Assembly (NCBI GenBank): GCA_023396345.1
Contig: JAEWWO010000025.1
Span: forward strand, 1-5,780
Length of the DNA: 5,780 bases
Direction: 5' to 3'
Source of the DNA: Bacteroidota bacterium
Lineage (GTDB): Bacteria; Bacteroidota; Bacteroidia; Chitinophagales; Chitinophagaceae
The notes under the pieces: generated by a model
Databases searched by the model: none
What the model was told of the DNA's origin: nothing
The model's input: the letters and a program-made list of their open reading frames with translations, nothing else
Made by a program: the position numbers and the translations under genes
Shown: one piece after another, positions 1-5,780 of the stretch
Layout of the letters: each line of letters starts with the position of its first letter
Numbering within the stretch: position 1 is the stretch's first letter

Positions 1-1081
1 GCATAGTAAATATAAACGCCTGTATAAATGATACCAGTAACTCAATAAGATACATGAATATAGAGAATGCTACAGAAACCGGAGTAAATCCTGCTCCTGC
101 CACAGTGGACATATTACCAAAAATAAATATCAAAGAAATAAAGCTAAGGATGATGATGTGCCCTGCCGTCATATTGGCAAAAAGACGTATCATCAATGCA
201 GCCGGTTTAATAATCAAACTCAGCAACTCAACCGGAGCTAAAATTAATTTAACAGGAACCGGAATGCCGGGAGCCCACAACGTATGCGCCCAGAATTCTT
301 TGTTGGTACTTGCTAAAATATAAACAAAGGCTATAAGTGCCAGCAAACCCGTAAAGGCTATATTACCAGATGCGTTGGCTGCGCCCGGAATCAATCCTAA
401 AAAGTTATTGATGAGAATAAAGAAAAATAAAGTAAGTAAAAACGGCATGTATCTGTCATGCTTGCCATACAAATTAGGTTTTGCAATATCATCGCGTACA
501 AAAGTAATAAATGGATCTACCAGAATTTGTAACCCTTTTGGTGCTTTGTAAGCTCCGTTTTTCTTAGCACTTTTAGCCACGCTCACCATAATAATAATCA
601 ATAAAATACAGGCAACAAGCATCTGTGCTACGTTTTTTGTAATGGATAAATCATACACCTTAGCACCATCTTCAGAGATAATGTTTCCGGCGTGTAATCC
701 GGCAACTGTAGCAGAGTCTGCGCCTGCAAGTCTTTGTTCTTCAATATAATGCTCATCAACCAGACGATAACCGTTATGCGCGTGCAGATGTCCGGCGTGA
801 CCGAATTTGCTGGACATAAACATATCCAAACCTTTTGTTTCCGTATAAACAATCACCGGCAAAGGCAGTGAAGCATGAAAATCTCCTATTGAAAAATAAT
901 GAAATTCATGTGCATCCAAAACGTGATGAATAATGGCATCACCTGCATTAAATTTTTCTTTTTCGGCTTCAACATGTTCATTTGCAACAACTTGATCTTG
1001 TGCATACAAACCTGCAGCCGACAGTAAAAAAACCGATAAAACGATATTTTGGATAAAAAGTCTCAACCCCTTGCCTGACAT
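1..1081 (-). CDS. atpB: F0F1 ATP synthase subunit a (partial, 3' end outside window)
   Basis: This gene encodes the membrane stator subunit of F0 that forms the proton (or sodium) half-channels against the c-ring. Translation from ATG 1081-1079 gives 360 residues before the window edge, and the C-terminus is missing. Residues 1 to about 27 look like a signal peptide ending LYAQ. A long His-rich extracytoplasmic stretch follows, then a membrane segment at about 151-169, several further hydrophobic helices, and the family signature RLFANMTAGH. Arg299 matches the essential E. coli aArg210, and Gln354 in QAFIF matches aGln252. His308 and Glu347 occupy the E. coli Glu219 and His245 positions, so that pair is swapped as in mitochondrial subunit a. 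The signal peptide and long N-terminal extension are usual for Bacteroidota. The gene is divergent from ptrB. The rest of the atp operon probably continues off the left edge, which is inferred from typical gene order. Confidence 0.96.
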   Translation of the reverse strand, partial: MSGKGLRLFIQNIVLSVFLLSAAGLYAQDQVVANEHVEAEKEKFNAGDAIIHHVLDAHEFHYFSIGDFHASLPLPVIVYTETKGLDMFMSSKFGHAGHLHAHNGYRLVDEHYIEEQRLAGADSATVAGLHAGNIISEDGAKVYDLSITKNVAQMLVACILLIIIMVSVAKSAKKNGAYKAPKGLQILVDPFITFVRDDIAKPNLYGKHDRYMPFLLTLFFFILINNFLGLIPGAANASGNIAFTGLLALIAFVYILASTNKEFWAHTLWAPGIPVPVKLILAPVELLSLIIKPAALMIRLFANMTAGHIIILSFISLIFIFGNMSTVAGAGFTPVSVAFSIFMYLIELLVSFIQAFIFTM

Positions 1082-1098
1082 ATTTTTCAAAGTTTTGG

Positions 1099-1106
1099 CA
1101 AATATA
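1099..1106 (-). promoter_or_regulatory. Candidate Bacteroidota -7 promoter element for atpB
   Basis: On the minus strand these bases read TATATTTG, a full match to the Bacteroidota sigma-ABfr -7 consensus TAnnTTTG. The element lies 17 bases upstream of the atpB ATG, which would give a very short leader. No good TTTG -33 box is found at the usual 19-base spacing, where the minus strand reads TCAA. The motif is short and the DNA AT-rich, so a chance match is possible. Confidence 0.4.
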
Positions 1107-1108
1107 AG

Positions 1109-1131
1109 ATTCAAAAAGTTATTTTTTGAAT
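1109..1131. repeat. Inverted repeat in the atpB/ptrB divergent region
   Basis: Nine-base arms ATTCAAAAA (1109-1117) and TTTTTGAAT (1123-1131) are perfectly complementary around five bases. The repeat sits just upstream of the candidate atpB -7 element, between it and where a -33 box would lie, so it could be an operator for one or both divergent genes. The arms are almost entirely A/T, which makes chance occurrence plausible. It lacks the GC-rich stem expected of a terminator. Confidence 0.3.
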
Positions 1132-1258
1132 TAATGACAGAAAAAAAGTTGAGAGTACAATGAATTTTATTTGAATAACACAAAAAGCTTCCTCAAACAC
1201 AGATTTTTTGAAAATATCGGGCAAAAATGTACTTTCACTCCCTAAAATTTTCAACCAT

Positions 1259-3400
1259 ATGCATAAATATTGTTTTACGCTAACAATTGCTTTGTTATTT
1301 ATTCAATATAATACCATGAGTCAGCAAACAAAATGGCCTTCGGCACAACCTCCTGTAGCAGAAAAAAAGGAGCATCTGAGAAATATACACAACGACCCCG
1401 TAAATGATGATTATTACTGGATGTATGATTTTTTCGGTAAAGGACCCGACAGCACCAATGTTGTAAATTATCTGGCGGCAGAAAATGCCTACCTCGACGC
1501 TATGATGAAAGATACCGAAGATTTGCAGGAAAAGCTTTTTAAAGAAATGAGAGGCAGGATTAAAGAAAAAGACGAAAGTGTGCCTGTGTTTAAAAACGGC
1601 TATTACTATTATACAAGAACAGAAGATGGAAAACAGTATTATAAATATTGTCGCAAAAAAGGCAGTCTTTCTGCTCCGGAGGAAATTTTGCTCGACGTAG
1701 ATAAAATGGCAGAAGGTTATCCTTATTATTCCGTGACGGGTTTCAGCATTAGTCCGGATAATAATAAGATGATTTATGGAGAAGACATAGTTTCGCGCAG
1801 ACAGTATAAACTATATCTGAAAGATTTAAAAACAGGAAAGATTACAGATCTGGGTATTGCAAATACAACCGGCGGAGCTGTCTGGGCTACAGATAATAAA
1901 ACTATTTTTTACACAGCAAAGAACCCGACAACACTTTTATCAGAAAAAATTAAAAGACATATTATAGGTACAGATGCAGCTGGTGATGCCACAGTTTATG
2001 AAGAAAAAGACAAATCGAATTATATTGGTGTGTACAAATCTAAAAATCAAAAATGGATTATGATTGGTTCGCAGGCTACAACCTCTTCCGAAACATTTTT
2101 GTTGCCCTCAGATAAACCAATGGAGAAGTTTGTTTCTTTTCAGTCAAGAATGAAAGATGTACTTTATTCCGTAACGCCTCTGGAAGACAAATTCCTTATC
2201 ACTACCAATAAAGATGCACTCAACTTTAAAGTAATGGAAACACCGCTGAACAAAACAAGTGTTGCCAACTGGAAAGATGTGATACCGCACAGAACCGATG
2301 TACTGATGCAGGGAATTGATGAATTTAAAAATTTTCTTGTTTTTTCCGAAAGACAAAACGGACTTACACAACTCGTAATTCAAAACAGAAAAACAGGTAA
2401 AAAAGAATTTTTAAAGTTCGATGAACCTGCTTATACAGTTTATCCTGCTGGTAATCCGGAATACAATACCGATAATTTTCGTTTTGGCTATACCTCAATG
2501 ATTACGCCATCTTCGCAATACGAACAAAATCTGATTACCGGAAAAAGAACCTTATTAAAACAACAGGAAGTTGTAGGCGGCTATGATAAATCTGCGTATG
2601 TAACAGAACGCGTGTTTGCCACAGCAACAGACGGAACCAAGGTGCCGGTTTCTCTTGTTTATAAAAAAGGATTTAAGAAAGATGGAAATGCTCCTTTGTT
2701 GCAATATGCCTACGGAAGCTACGGAAACAGTATGGACGCAACTTTCAGCAGCGGCAGATTAAGTCTGCTCGACAGAGGATTTGTATATGCCTTAGCCCAT
2801 ATACGCGGTGGCGAAGAAATGGGACGCCAATGGTACGAAGACGGTAAAATGATGAAAAAGAAAAATACATTTACCGACTTCATCAATGTGTCTGAATTTT
2901 TAATCAAGGAAAAATATACCTCTTCTCAACACTTATATGCACAGGGAGGAAGCGCCGGAGGTTTACTGATGGGCGCCGTAGCCAATATGTCGCCTCAGTT
3001 GTATAACGGTATGATTGCCCAGGTGCCTTTTGTAGATGTGGTAAATACTATGCTCGACGAAAGCATACCGCTTACTACAAATGAATACGACGAATGGGGC
3101 AACCCCAACAATAAAGAGGCTTATTTGTATATGAAATCTTATTCTCCCTACGAAAATATTGAAAGAAAAAATTACCCGAATATCCTCGTAACTACAGGGC
3201 TGCATGATAGTCAGGTACAATATTTTGAGCCGGCAAAATGGGTGGCAAAACTGCGTGATTACAAAACGGGAGATAATGTAATTTTACTGAAAACGGACAT
3301 GGATTACGGACATGGCGGTGCCAGTGGACGTTTTGATTATTTAAAAGATGTGGCACTGATTTATGCCTTTATGCTTAAGCTTGAAGATATAAAACAGTAA
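1259..3400 (+). CDS. ptrB: Oligopeptidase B, S9A family serine peptidase, predicted exported
   Basis: This is a prolyl-oligopeptidase-fold peptidase expected to cut short peptides after Arg or Lys. The 713-residue product follows E. coli PtrB almost throughout: an N-terminal cap, a beta-propeller over roughly the first 400 residues, then an alpha/beta-hydrolase domain. The catalytic triad is Ser565 in GGSAGG, Asp650 in GLHDSQVQY and His685 in GHGG. The 85- and 35-residue spacings equal those of E. coli Ser532/Asp617/His652. Glu609 and Asp611 fall where the P1-specificity glutamates 576 and 578 lie. I chose ATG 1259 because it begins a signal peptide: His-Lys, a hydrophobic core at residues 4-17, and a likely cut TMS|QQ at 21/22. 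An in-frame TTG at 1208 would add 17 residues in front and bury that signal. ATG 1316 would remove it and give a cytosolic enzyme like the E. coli one. No Shine-Dalgarno sequence is evident. A GTAG hairpin lies 20 bases after the stop. Confidence 0.95.
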   Translation: MHKYCFTLTIALLFIQYNTMSQQTKWPSAQPPVAEKKEHLRNIHNDPVNDDYYWMYDFFGKGPDSTNVVNYLAAENAYLDAMMKDTEDLQEKLFKEMRGRIKEKDESVPVFKNGYYYYTRTEDGKQYYKYCRKKGSLSAPEEILLDVDKMAEGYPYYSVTGFSISPDNNKMIYGEDIVSRRQYKLYLKDLKTGKITDLGIANTTGGAVWATDNKTIFYTAKNPTTLLSEKIKRHIIGTDAAGDATVYEEKDKSNYIGVYKSKNQKWIMIGSQATTSSETFLLPSDKPMEKFVSFQSRMKDVLYSVTPLEDKFLITTNKDALNFKVMETPLNKTSVANWKDVIPHRTDVLMQGIDEFKNFLVFSERQNGLTQLVIQNRKTGKKEFLKFDEPAYTVYPAGNPEYNTDNFRFGYTSMITPSSQYEQNLITGKRTLLKQQEVVGGYDKSAYVTERVFATATDGTKVPVSLVYKKGFKKDGNAPLLQYAYGSYGNSMDATFSSGRLSLLDRGFVYALAHIRGGEEMGRQWYEDGKMMKKKNTFTDFINVSEFLIKEKYTSSQHLYAQGGSAGGLLMGAVANMSPQLYNGMIAQVPFVDVVNTMLDESIPLTTNEYDEWGNPNNKEAYLYMKSYSPYENIERKNYPNILVTTGLHDSQVQYFEPAKWVAKLRDYKTGDNVILLKTDMDYGHGGASGRFDYLKDVALIYAFMLKLEDIKQ

Positions 3401-3420
3401 GATTAATCATACAAAAAACT

Positions 3421-3446
3421 GTAGGAATGCGCCATGTGGCGCATTC
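3421..3446 (+). repeat. GTAG hairpin repeat, copy 1 (REP-like)
   Basis: A GTAG tetranucleotide (3421-3424) precedes a 22-base palindrome with arms GAATGCGCCA (3425-3434) and TGGCGCATTC (3437-3446), fully complementary around TG. It aligns without gaps to the three copies at 4284-4399. Relative to copies 2 and 4a it carries compensated stem changes: T-A instead of C-G at stem pair 4, and G-C instead of A-T at pair 5. GTAG at the 5' foot of a hairpin is the layout of REP sequences recognised by RAYT transposases. Confidence 0.8.
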
Positions 3447-3453
3447 TGTTTTT
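3424..3453 (+). terminator. Rho-independent terminator after ptrB, formed by hairpin copy 1
   Basis: The 10-bp GC-rich stem of hairpin copy 1, extended by one G-T pair, is followed after one base by TTTTT (3449-3453). It lies shortly after the ptrB stop and before the next gene. Upstream of the stem is an A-run (about 3411-3418), so the minus-strand transcript would also have a U-tract, five bases further from the stem. It could therefore work weakly in both directions. Confidence 0.7.
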
Positions 3454-3510
3454 AAAATACATTCCTATATAAAAAATACGTAATTTAGTAGTTGATAAAA
3501 CCAACCACTA

Positions 3511-4287
3511 ATGAAACTAAATTATTCTTTAATTGCTGTATTTCTGTTTGCAGCTTTCGTGTATTTTCCATTCTCTTCTCATGCACAATCCGAATCTTTA
3601 AATAAAGATGATGCAAAAGCCGTTTCGGAAATAATTAATCTTTTTAAAAAGAAAAATATTTCGGGCATTGCCAATAAAATAAGTTATCCGTTAAAAAGAC
3701 AATATCCTTTGCCATCAATAAACAACAGACAGGAATTTATAAAAAGATTTAATCAGGTTTTTGATAATTCTTTCGCTGATAAAATAGCCTCTTCTTCTGT
3801 AAACGAGTGGACACAAGCGGGCTGGCGTGGCATTATGTTCAACAACGGAGATTTGTGGATGGATAATGATGGTAAAATTTTCGCAGTAAATTATCAGAGT
3901 CAATATGAAAAAAAGCAAAAGCAACAGCTCATTCAAAAACAAAAAGAAACAATACATTCTTCTTTAAAAAAATTCCGCGAACCGCAATTGCTTTTAACTA
4001 CAAAAACCTACCTGATAAGAATAGATGAACTGGGAGATGACAATTACAGATTTGCCTCATGGAAAAATAAAAATCAAAAATTAAAACCGGATTTACTTTT
4101 ATCTGACGGAATTATTCAAATAGACGGCAGCGGGGGAAATCACTCGTATATATTTCACAACAAAGAATACAAATACGAAGTCATTATCAACGTCATGGGA
4201 ACTTCTGAAACACCGGAAGCATCGCTTATTGTTTATAAGGATGACAATGTAATTCTTTCGCAGGATGGAAAGTTATACAATCCGTAG
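3511..4287 (+). CDS. Secreted protein of unknown function
   Basis: I do not recognise a named family for this 258-residue protein. Residues 1-25 form a clear signal peptide: MKLNY, a hydrophobic core, and a cut SHA|QS at 25/26. The mature protein begins with an alpha-helical region and then has the motifs ISYPLKRQYP (57-66), NRQEFIKRFNQVF (72-84) and GIMFNNGDLWM (107-117). This order resembles small envelope or NTF2-like domains that pair 'FP..V' and 'EF...F..IF' motifs with a 'GxMxxNGxxW' turn; I make that comparison from memory. A Lys/Gln-rich, probably helical linker follows at about 133-154, then a beta-rich C-terminal half with no cysteines or evident catalytic motif. The ATG at 3511 has no Shine-Dalgarno. 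The stop codon TAG is the last three bases of the GTAG that opens hairpin copy 2, so the annotated C-terminus KLYNP may have been set by insertion of that repeat. Confidence 0.85.
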   Translation: MKLNYSLIAVFLFAAFVYFPFSSHAQSESLNKDDAKAVSEIINLFKKKNISGIANKISYPLKRQYPLPSINNRQEFIKRFNQVFDNSFADKIASSSVNEWTQAGWRGIMFNNGDLWMDNDGKIFAVNYQSQYEKKQKQQLIQKQKETIHSSLKKFREPQLLLTTKTYLIRIDELGDDNYRFASWKNKNQKLKPDLLLSDGIIQIDGSGGNHSYIFHNKEYKYEVIINVMGTSETPEASLIVYKDDNVILSQDGKLYNP

Positions 4288-4312
4288 GAACACGCAATGT
4301 GGCGTGTTCCTA
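4284..4312 (+). repeat. GTAG hairpin repeat, copy 2 (REP-like), containing the upstream stop codon
   Basis: GTAG (4284-4287) begins the element. The arms TAGGAACACGC (4285-4295) and GCGTGTTCCTA (4302-4312) are perfectly complementary over 11 bp around AATGTG. The only flaw against the family is an A-G mismatch at stem pair 9 of the 22-base core. Bases 4285-4287 are also the TAG stop of the preceding gene. No T-run follows, so it is a weak candidate for intrinsic termination by itself. Confidence 0.8.
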
Positions 4313-4320
4313 TAAATCAT

Positions 4321-4356
4321 AAAAAAGTCTGCACGCGCCATATGGCGCGTGCCTGC
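4321..4356 (-). terminator. Terminator for the lipase gene, formed by palindromic hairpin copy 4a
   Basis: On the minus strand a GC-rich 22-base perfect palindrome (4331-4352) is followed by AGAC and then TTTTTT (complement of 4321-4326). This fits a rho-independent terminator for the minus-strand lipase gene ending at 4396. In plus orientation the hairpin is followed by CTGCAAATTAT, with no U-tract, so it should work better for the lipase transcript. Confidence 0.55.
4331..4356 (-). repeat. GCAG hairpin repeat, copy 4a (perfect palindrome variant)
   Basis: Read on the minus strand, GCAG (complement of 4353-4356) precedes a 22-base perfect palindrome with half-site GCACGCGCCAT. It aligns without gaps to the other three copies. 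The foot is GCAG instead of GTAG, stem pair 2 is C-G instead of A-T with both arms changed, and the loop is TA instead of TG, which makes it fully symmetric. Because the core is symmetric, orientation rests only on the GCAG foot. Confidence 0.7.
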
Positions 4357-4373
4357 AAATTATAAAAATGGCC

Positions 4374-4399
4374 GAACACGTCACATGGCGTGTTCCTAC
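4374..4399 (-). repeat. GTAG hairpin repeat, copy 3 (REP-like), containing the lipase stop codon
   Basis: On the minus strand GTAG (complement of 4396-4399) is followed by arms GAACACGCCA and TGACGTGTTC around TG. One C-A mismatch sits at stem pair 8. In the plus-strand transcript the same pair is a G-U wobble, so the RNA hairpin is stronger in that direction. The TAG of this GTAG is the stop codon of the lipase gene. On the minus strand a TTTTT run follows five bases after the stem, so it may add to termination of the lipase transcript. Confidence 0.8.
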
Positions 4400-5496
4400 A
4401 GATAATCTTTCTTCAGCAAATAATAATACGCATCATATGTATGATGCAGGAAATAGTTTTTGCTGTGCTTTGGATCGTTCTCATTAAATAATTTCAGATA
4501 GTTTGCATCAGGCATTAATATCACCGGAGAGCCAGCACGCATATAGTTGATGCTTTGCATATAGTCAGGCTCTTTCAGTCCGGGCAGCATCTTGCTGATA
4601 CTCATTTTATAAAATCCATTGCCAAAATATTTGATATACATTTCCTGTGTTTTTTCCGGCTTCTTTTCTACTTTATTAAACAGATGATTTAAAGCCAGAC
4701 GTTTAAAGAAAGTCATGTCGGCGAAACTGCTTTTCATATTTACCAATGGGTTATGTTGATTCATATTCTGCATAGTCTGCACAGTAAAAGGAGATTCGCA
4801 AACCCAGTCTTTTGCATTCACAACCGAAAAGCTCCATCCGTTGCGCGTGATAAAATCATAATCATACACATATTGCATATTGCCCGGCTTCGGTGGCGCA
4901 CTACAATAAGTTTTAAAAAATACATCTTTGGGTAATGCTCCTACTTTTTGTCTGTAATGCAAATGCGAACGCATTAAAAAAGCAATCGCCCCACCCTGAC
5001 TATGACCAAATACATAAAACTCTTTAATGCCTTTGCTGTAATATTCTTTAATTTTATTTTCCACATCATCAGCCATGGAAGCAAGAGCTATTGTCCAGCC
5101 GGCATGCACTGCTGCATCTTTACTTTCAGCCAGTTTGTATTCAAATTTTTTGTTTCCAAAATCTATTGTTCCTTGTGCCGGAACCATAGCAAAATAATAA
5201 TTGGCAGCCCAACTTGTATCGTTGCCAACAGTTCCTCTTATGGATATAATACCCGTCTTGCTCGCTTCGTTGATATACAAACTCCAGCGATTGCTCAAAC
5301 CCGTTACCGGTGCGCGATACACACGTTTGTAGCTGTTGCGTAACTCTGCTATTTGTACAGAATCAGCACCTCCTTTTAATCCGCTTACAGAAAGCAAAGT
5401 GAGATATTCCTGCGCATCAAATCCGGTTTTTAAAACAGATTGTGCTGCGGAAAAACTATAAACAAAAACAAATAATATTATTAATCTGAAACGCAT
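4396..5496 (-). CDS. Secreted class 3-type lipase/esterase (alpha/beta hydrolase)
   Basis: This is a predicted exported serine hydrolase of 366 residues, probably acting on lipid esters; the substrate is unknown. The likely signal peptide is residues 1-18 (MRFR, hydrophobic core, cut SAA|QS). The fold signature follows fungal-type (class 3) lipases. IRGT (86-89) fits the oxyanion-hole strand, and FGHSQGG carries the nucleophile Ser166. Asp230 in NAKDWVCESPF fits the 'DxV..xP' acid position, and His351 or His352 in LHHTYDAYY fits the catalytic histidine near the C-terminus. I assigned the Asp and His by position and motif, not alignment. ATG 5496 is chosen because it directly starts the signal peptide. 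An in-frame TTG at 5535 would add 13 residues in front of it. It lies 89 bases downstream of folC on the same strand and may share its transcript. Its stop codon TAG is part of the GTAG of hairpin copy 3. Confidence 0.85.
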   Translation of the reverse strand: MRFRLIILFVFVYSFSAAQSVLKTGFDAQEYLTLLSVSGLKGGADSVQIAELRNSYKRVYRAPVTGLSNRWSLYINEASKTGIISIRGTVGNDTSWAANYYFAMVPAQGTIDFGNKKFEYKLAESKDAAVHAGWTIALASMADDVENKIKEYYSKGIKEFYVFGHSQGGAIAFLMRSHLHYRQKVGALPKDVFFKTYCSAPPKPGNMQYVYDYDFITRNGWSFSVVNAKDWVCESPFTVQTMQNMNQHNPLVNMKSSFADMTFFKRLALNHLFNKVEKKPEKTQEMYIKYFGNGFYKMSISKMLPGLKEPDYMQSINYMRAGSPVILMPDANYLKLFNENDPKHSKNYFLHHTYDAYYYLLKKDYL

Positions 5497-5585
5497 AGCA
5501 AATATTTTATTGCAAGATAAAAACAGAAGTTTCAATAAGAAAACATCTGCTGTTAATGAATAATTATTTTAAGAAAAAAAGTATT

Positions 5586-5780
5586 TTATACCTCTGCAAC
5601 AACAAACACACTACCACAAATTAAAATCATATCATCAGCCGCGGCATCCTGCTTTGCCGCCTGCAATGCCTCTTGTACAGATGCGTAACTATTTCCCTTG
5701 AAACCCTTATCCTCAGCCAGTTCCTGCAAATCTTTCTCGTCCATTGCTCGCGGCTGATTGGCTTTTGTAAAATAGTAAAG
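5586..5780 (-). CDS. folC: Folylpolyglutamate synthase / dihydrofolate synthase (C-terminal fragment)
   Basis: The last 64 codons and the TAA stop (5588-5586) of a minus-strand gene are visible, with the rest beyond the right edge. The peptide LYYFTKANQPRAM, then an acidic helical segment containing ASVQEALQAA, then DDMILICGSVFVVAEV at the end, matches the C-terminal Mur-ligase-type domain of FolC. There the closing 'GS.yvv.EV' strand is characteristic. FolC adds glutamate to folates, and many bacterial enzymes also make dihydrofolate from dihydropteroate. The assignment rests on this short tail, so a related Mur-ligase family member is the main alternative. The lipase gene follows on the same strand after 89 bases in which I see no terminator hairpin. 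Confidence 0.85.
   Translation of the reverse strand, partial: LYYFTKANQPRAMDEKDLQELAEDKGFKGNSYASVQEALQAAKQDAAADDMILICGSVFVVAEV

Larger units (their letters stand above)
4284..4399. repeat. 116-bp inverted-repeat cassette of three hairpins (BIME-like)
   Basis: The segment is bounded by perfect 12-base inverted repeats: GTAGGAACACGC at 4284-4295 and GCGTGTTCCTAC at 4388-4399. It contains hairpin copy 2 in plus orientation, a palindromic variant in the middle, and copy 3 in minus orientation. The symmetry stops exactly at these ends (C at 4283, A at 4400). The cassette fills the whole gap between two convergent genes and includes both stop codons. The arrangement resembles the clustered inverted REPs called BIMEs in enterobacteria. 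Mobility is inferred, and no transposase gene is visible here. Confidence 0.6.

Noticed and set aside
54..323. Plus-strand open frame of 89 codons
   Set aside because: It lies antisense to atpB, whose minus-strand translation is unmistakable through this stretch.
628..852. Minus-strand open frame of 74 codons
   Set aside because: It is a shifted frame within atpB with no protein-like composition.
1208..1258. In-frame TTG start extending PtrB by 17 residues
   Set aside because: It would place a polar segment ahead of a well-formed signal peptide that starts at ATG 1259.
2144..3220. Three minus-strand open frames antisense to ptrB
   Set aside because: They overlap strongly conserved oligopeptidase B coding sequence and show no family features.
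3481..3488. TAATTTAG as a -7 promoter element for the unknown secreted gene
   Set aside because: It has one mismatch to TAnnTTTG and no -33 box at the right distance; too weak to annotate in AT-rich DNA.
4284..4399. CRISPR array
   Set aside because: The hairpins differ in orientation and spacing, there are no uniform spacers and no cas genes.
4753..5343. Plus-strand open frames opposite the lipase gene
   Set aside because: The minus strand encodes the signal peptide and the GHSQGG motif; these frames are shadows.
5641..5660. GCGGCA / TGCCGC inverted repeat near the right end
   Set aside because: It falls inside folC in an alanine-rich coding stretch, lacks a GTAG foot and does not align to the hairpin family.

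Overview
The window reads as chromosomal DNA of a Bacteroidota bacterium. It is AT-rich, its start codons lack Shine-Dalgarno sequences, several signal peptides end in the 'A-Q' style junction common in the phylum, and AtpB has the phylum's signal peptide plus long extracytoplasmic N-terminal extension. Placement below phylum is not possible by eye.

Layout from left to right. Positions 1-1081 (minus) hold most of atpB, the F0 subunit a of ATP synthase, with its 3' end cut off by the window edge. A 177-bp divergent intergenic region (1082-1258) carries a candidate atpB promoter and a small inverted repeat. Positions 1259-3400 (plus) encode oligopeptidase B (PtrB) with a complete catalytic triad and an added signal peptide. 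After a GTAG hairpin that looks like a terminator, 3511-4287 (plus) encodes a secreted protein of unknown function. A 116-bp convergent intergenic cassette of three hairpins follows. Positions 4396-5496 (minus) encode a secreted class 3-type lipase/esterase, and 5586-5780 (minus) are the C-terminal 64 codons of folC.

atpB and folC are housekeeping genes. The three genes between them all encode predicted exported proteins: a peptidase, a putative lipase and an unknown. They may contribute to envelope or nutrient hydrolysis, but they are not clearly one operon: the first two share a strand and the lipase opposes them. I see no defence system, CRISPR array, insertion sequence or RNA gene.

The most unusual content is a family of four related 26-nt elements at 3421-3446, 4284-4309, 4331-4356 and 4374-4399. 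Each is a G(T/C)AG tetranucleotide followed by a near-perfect 22-nt hairpin, and the copies differ at stem positions in a compensated way. This is the architecture of REP sequences handled by RAYT (TnpA-REP) transposases. Two copies form the inverted ends of the 116-bp cassette, and their GTAG supplies the TAG stop codons of both convergent genes.
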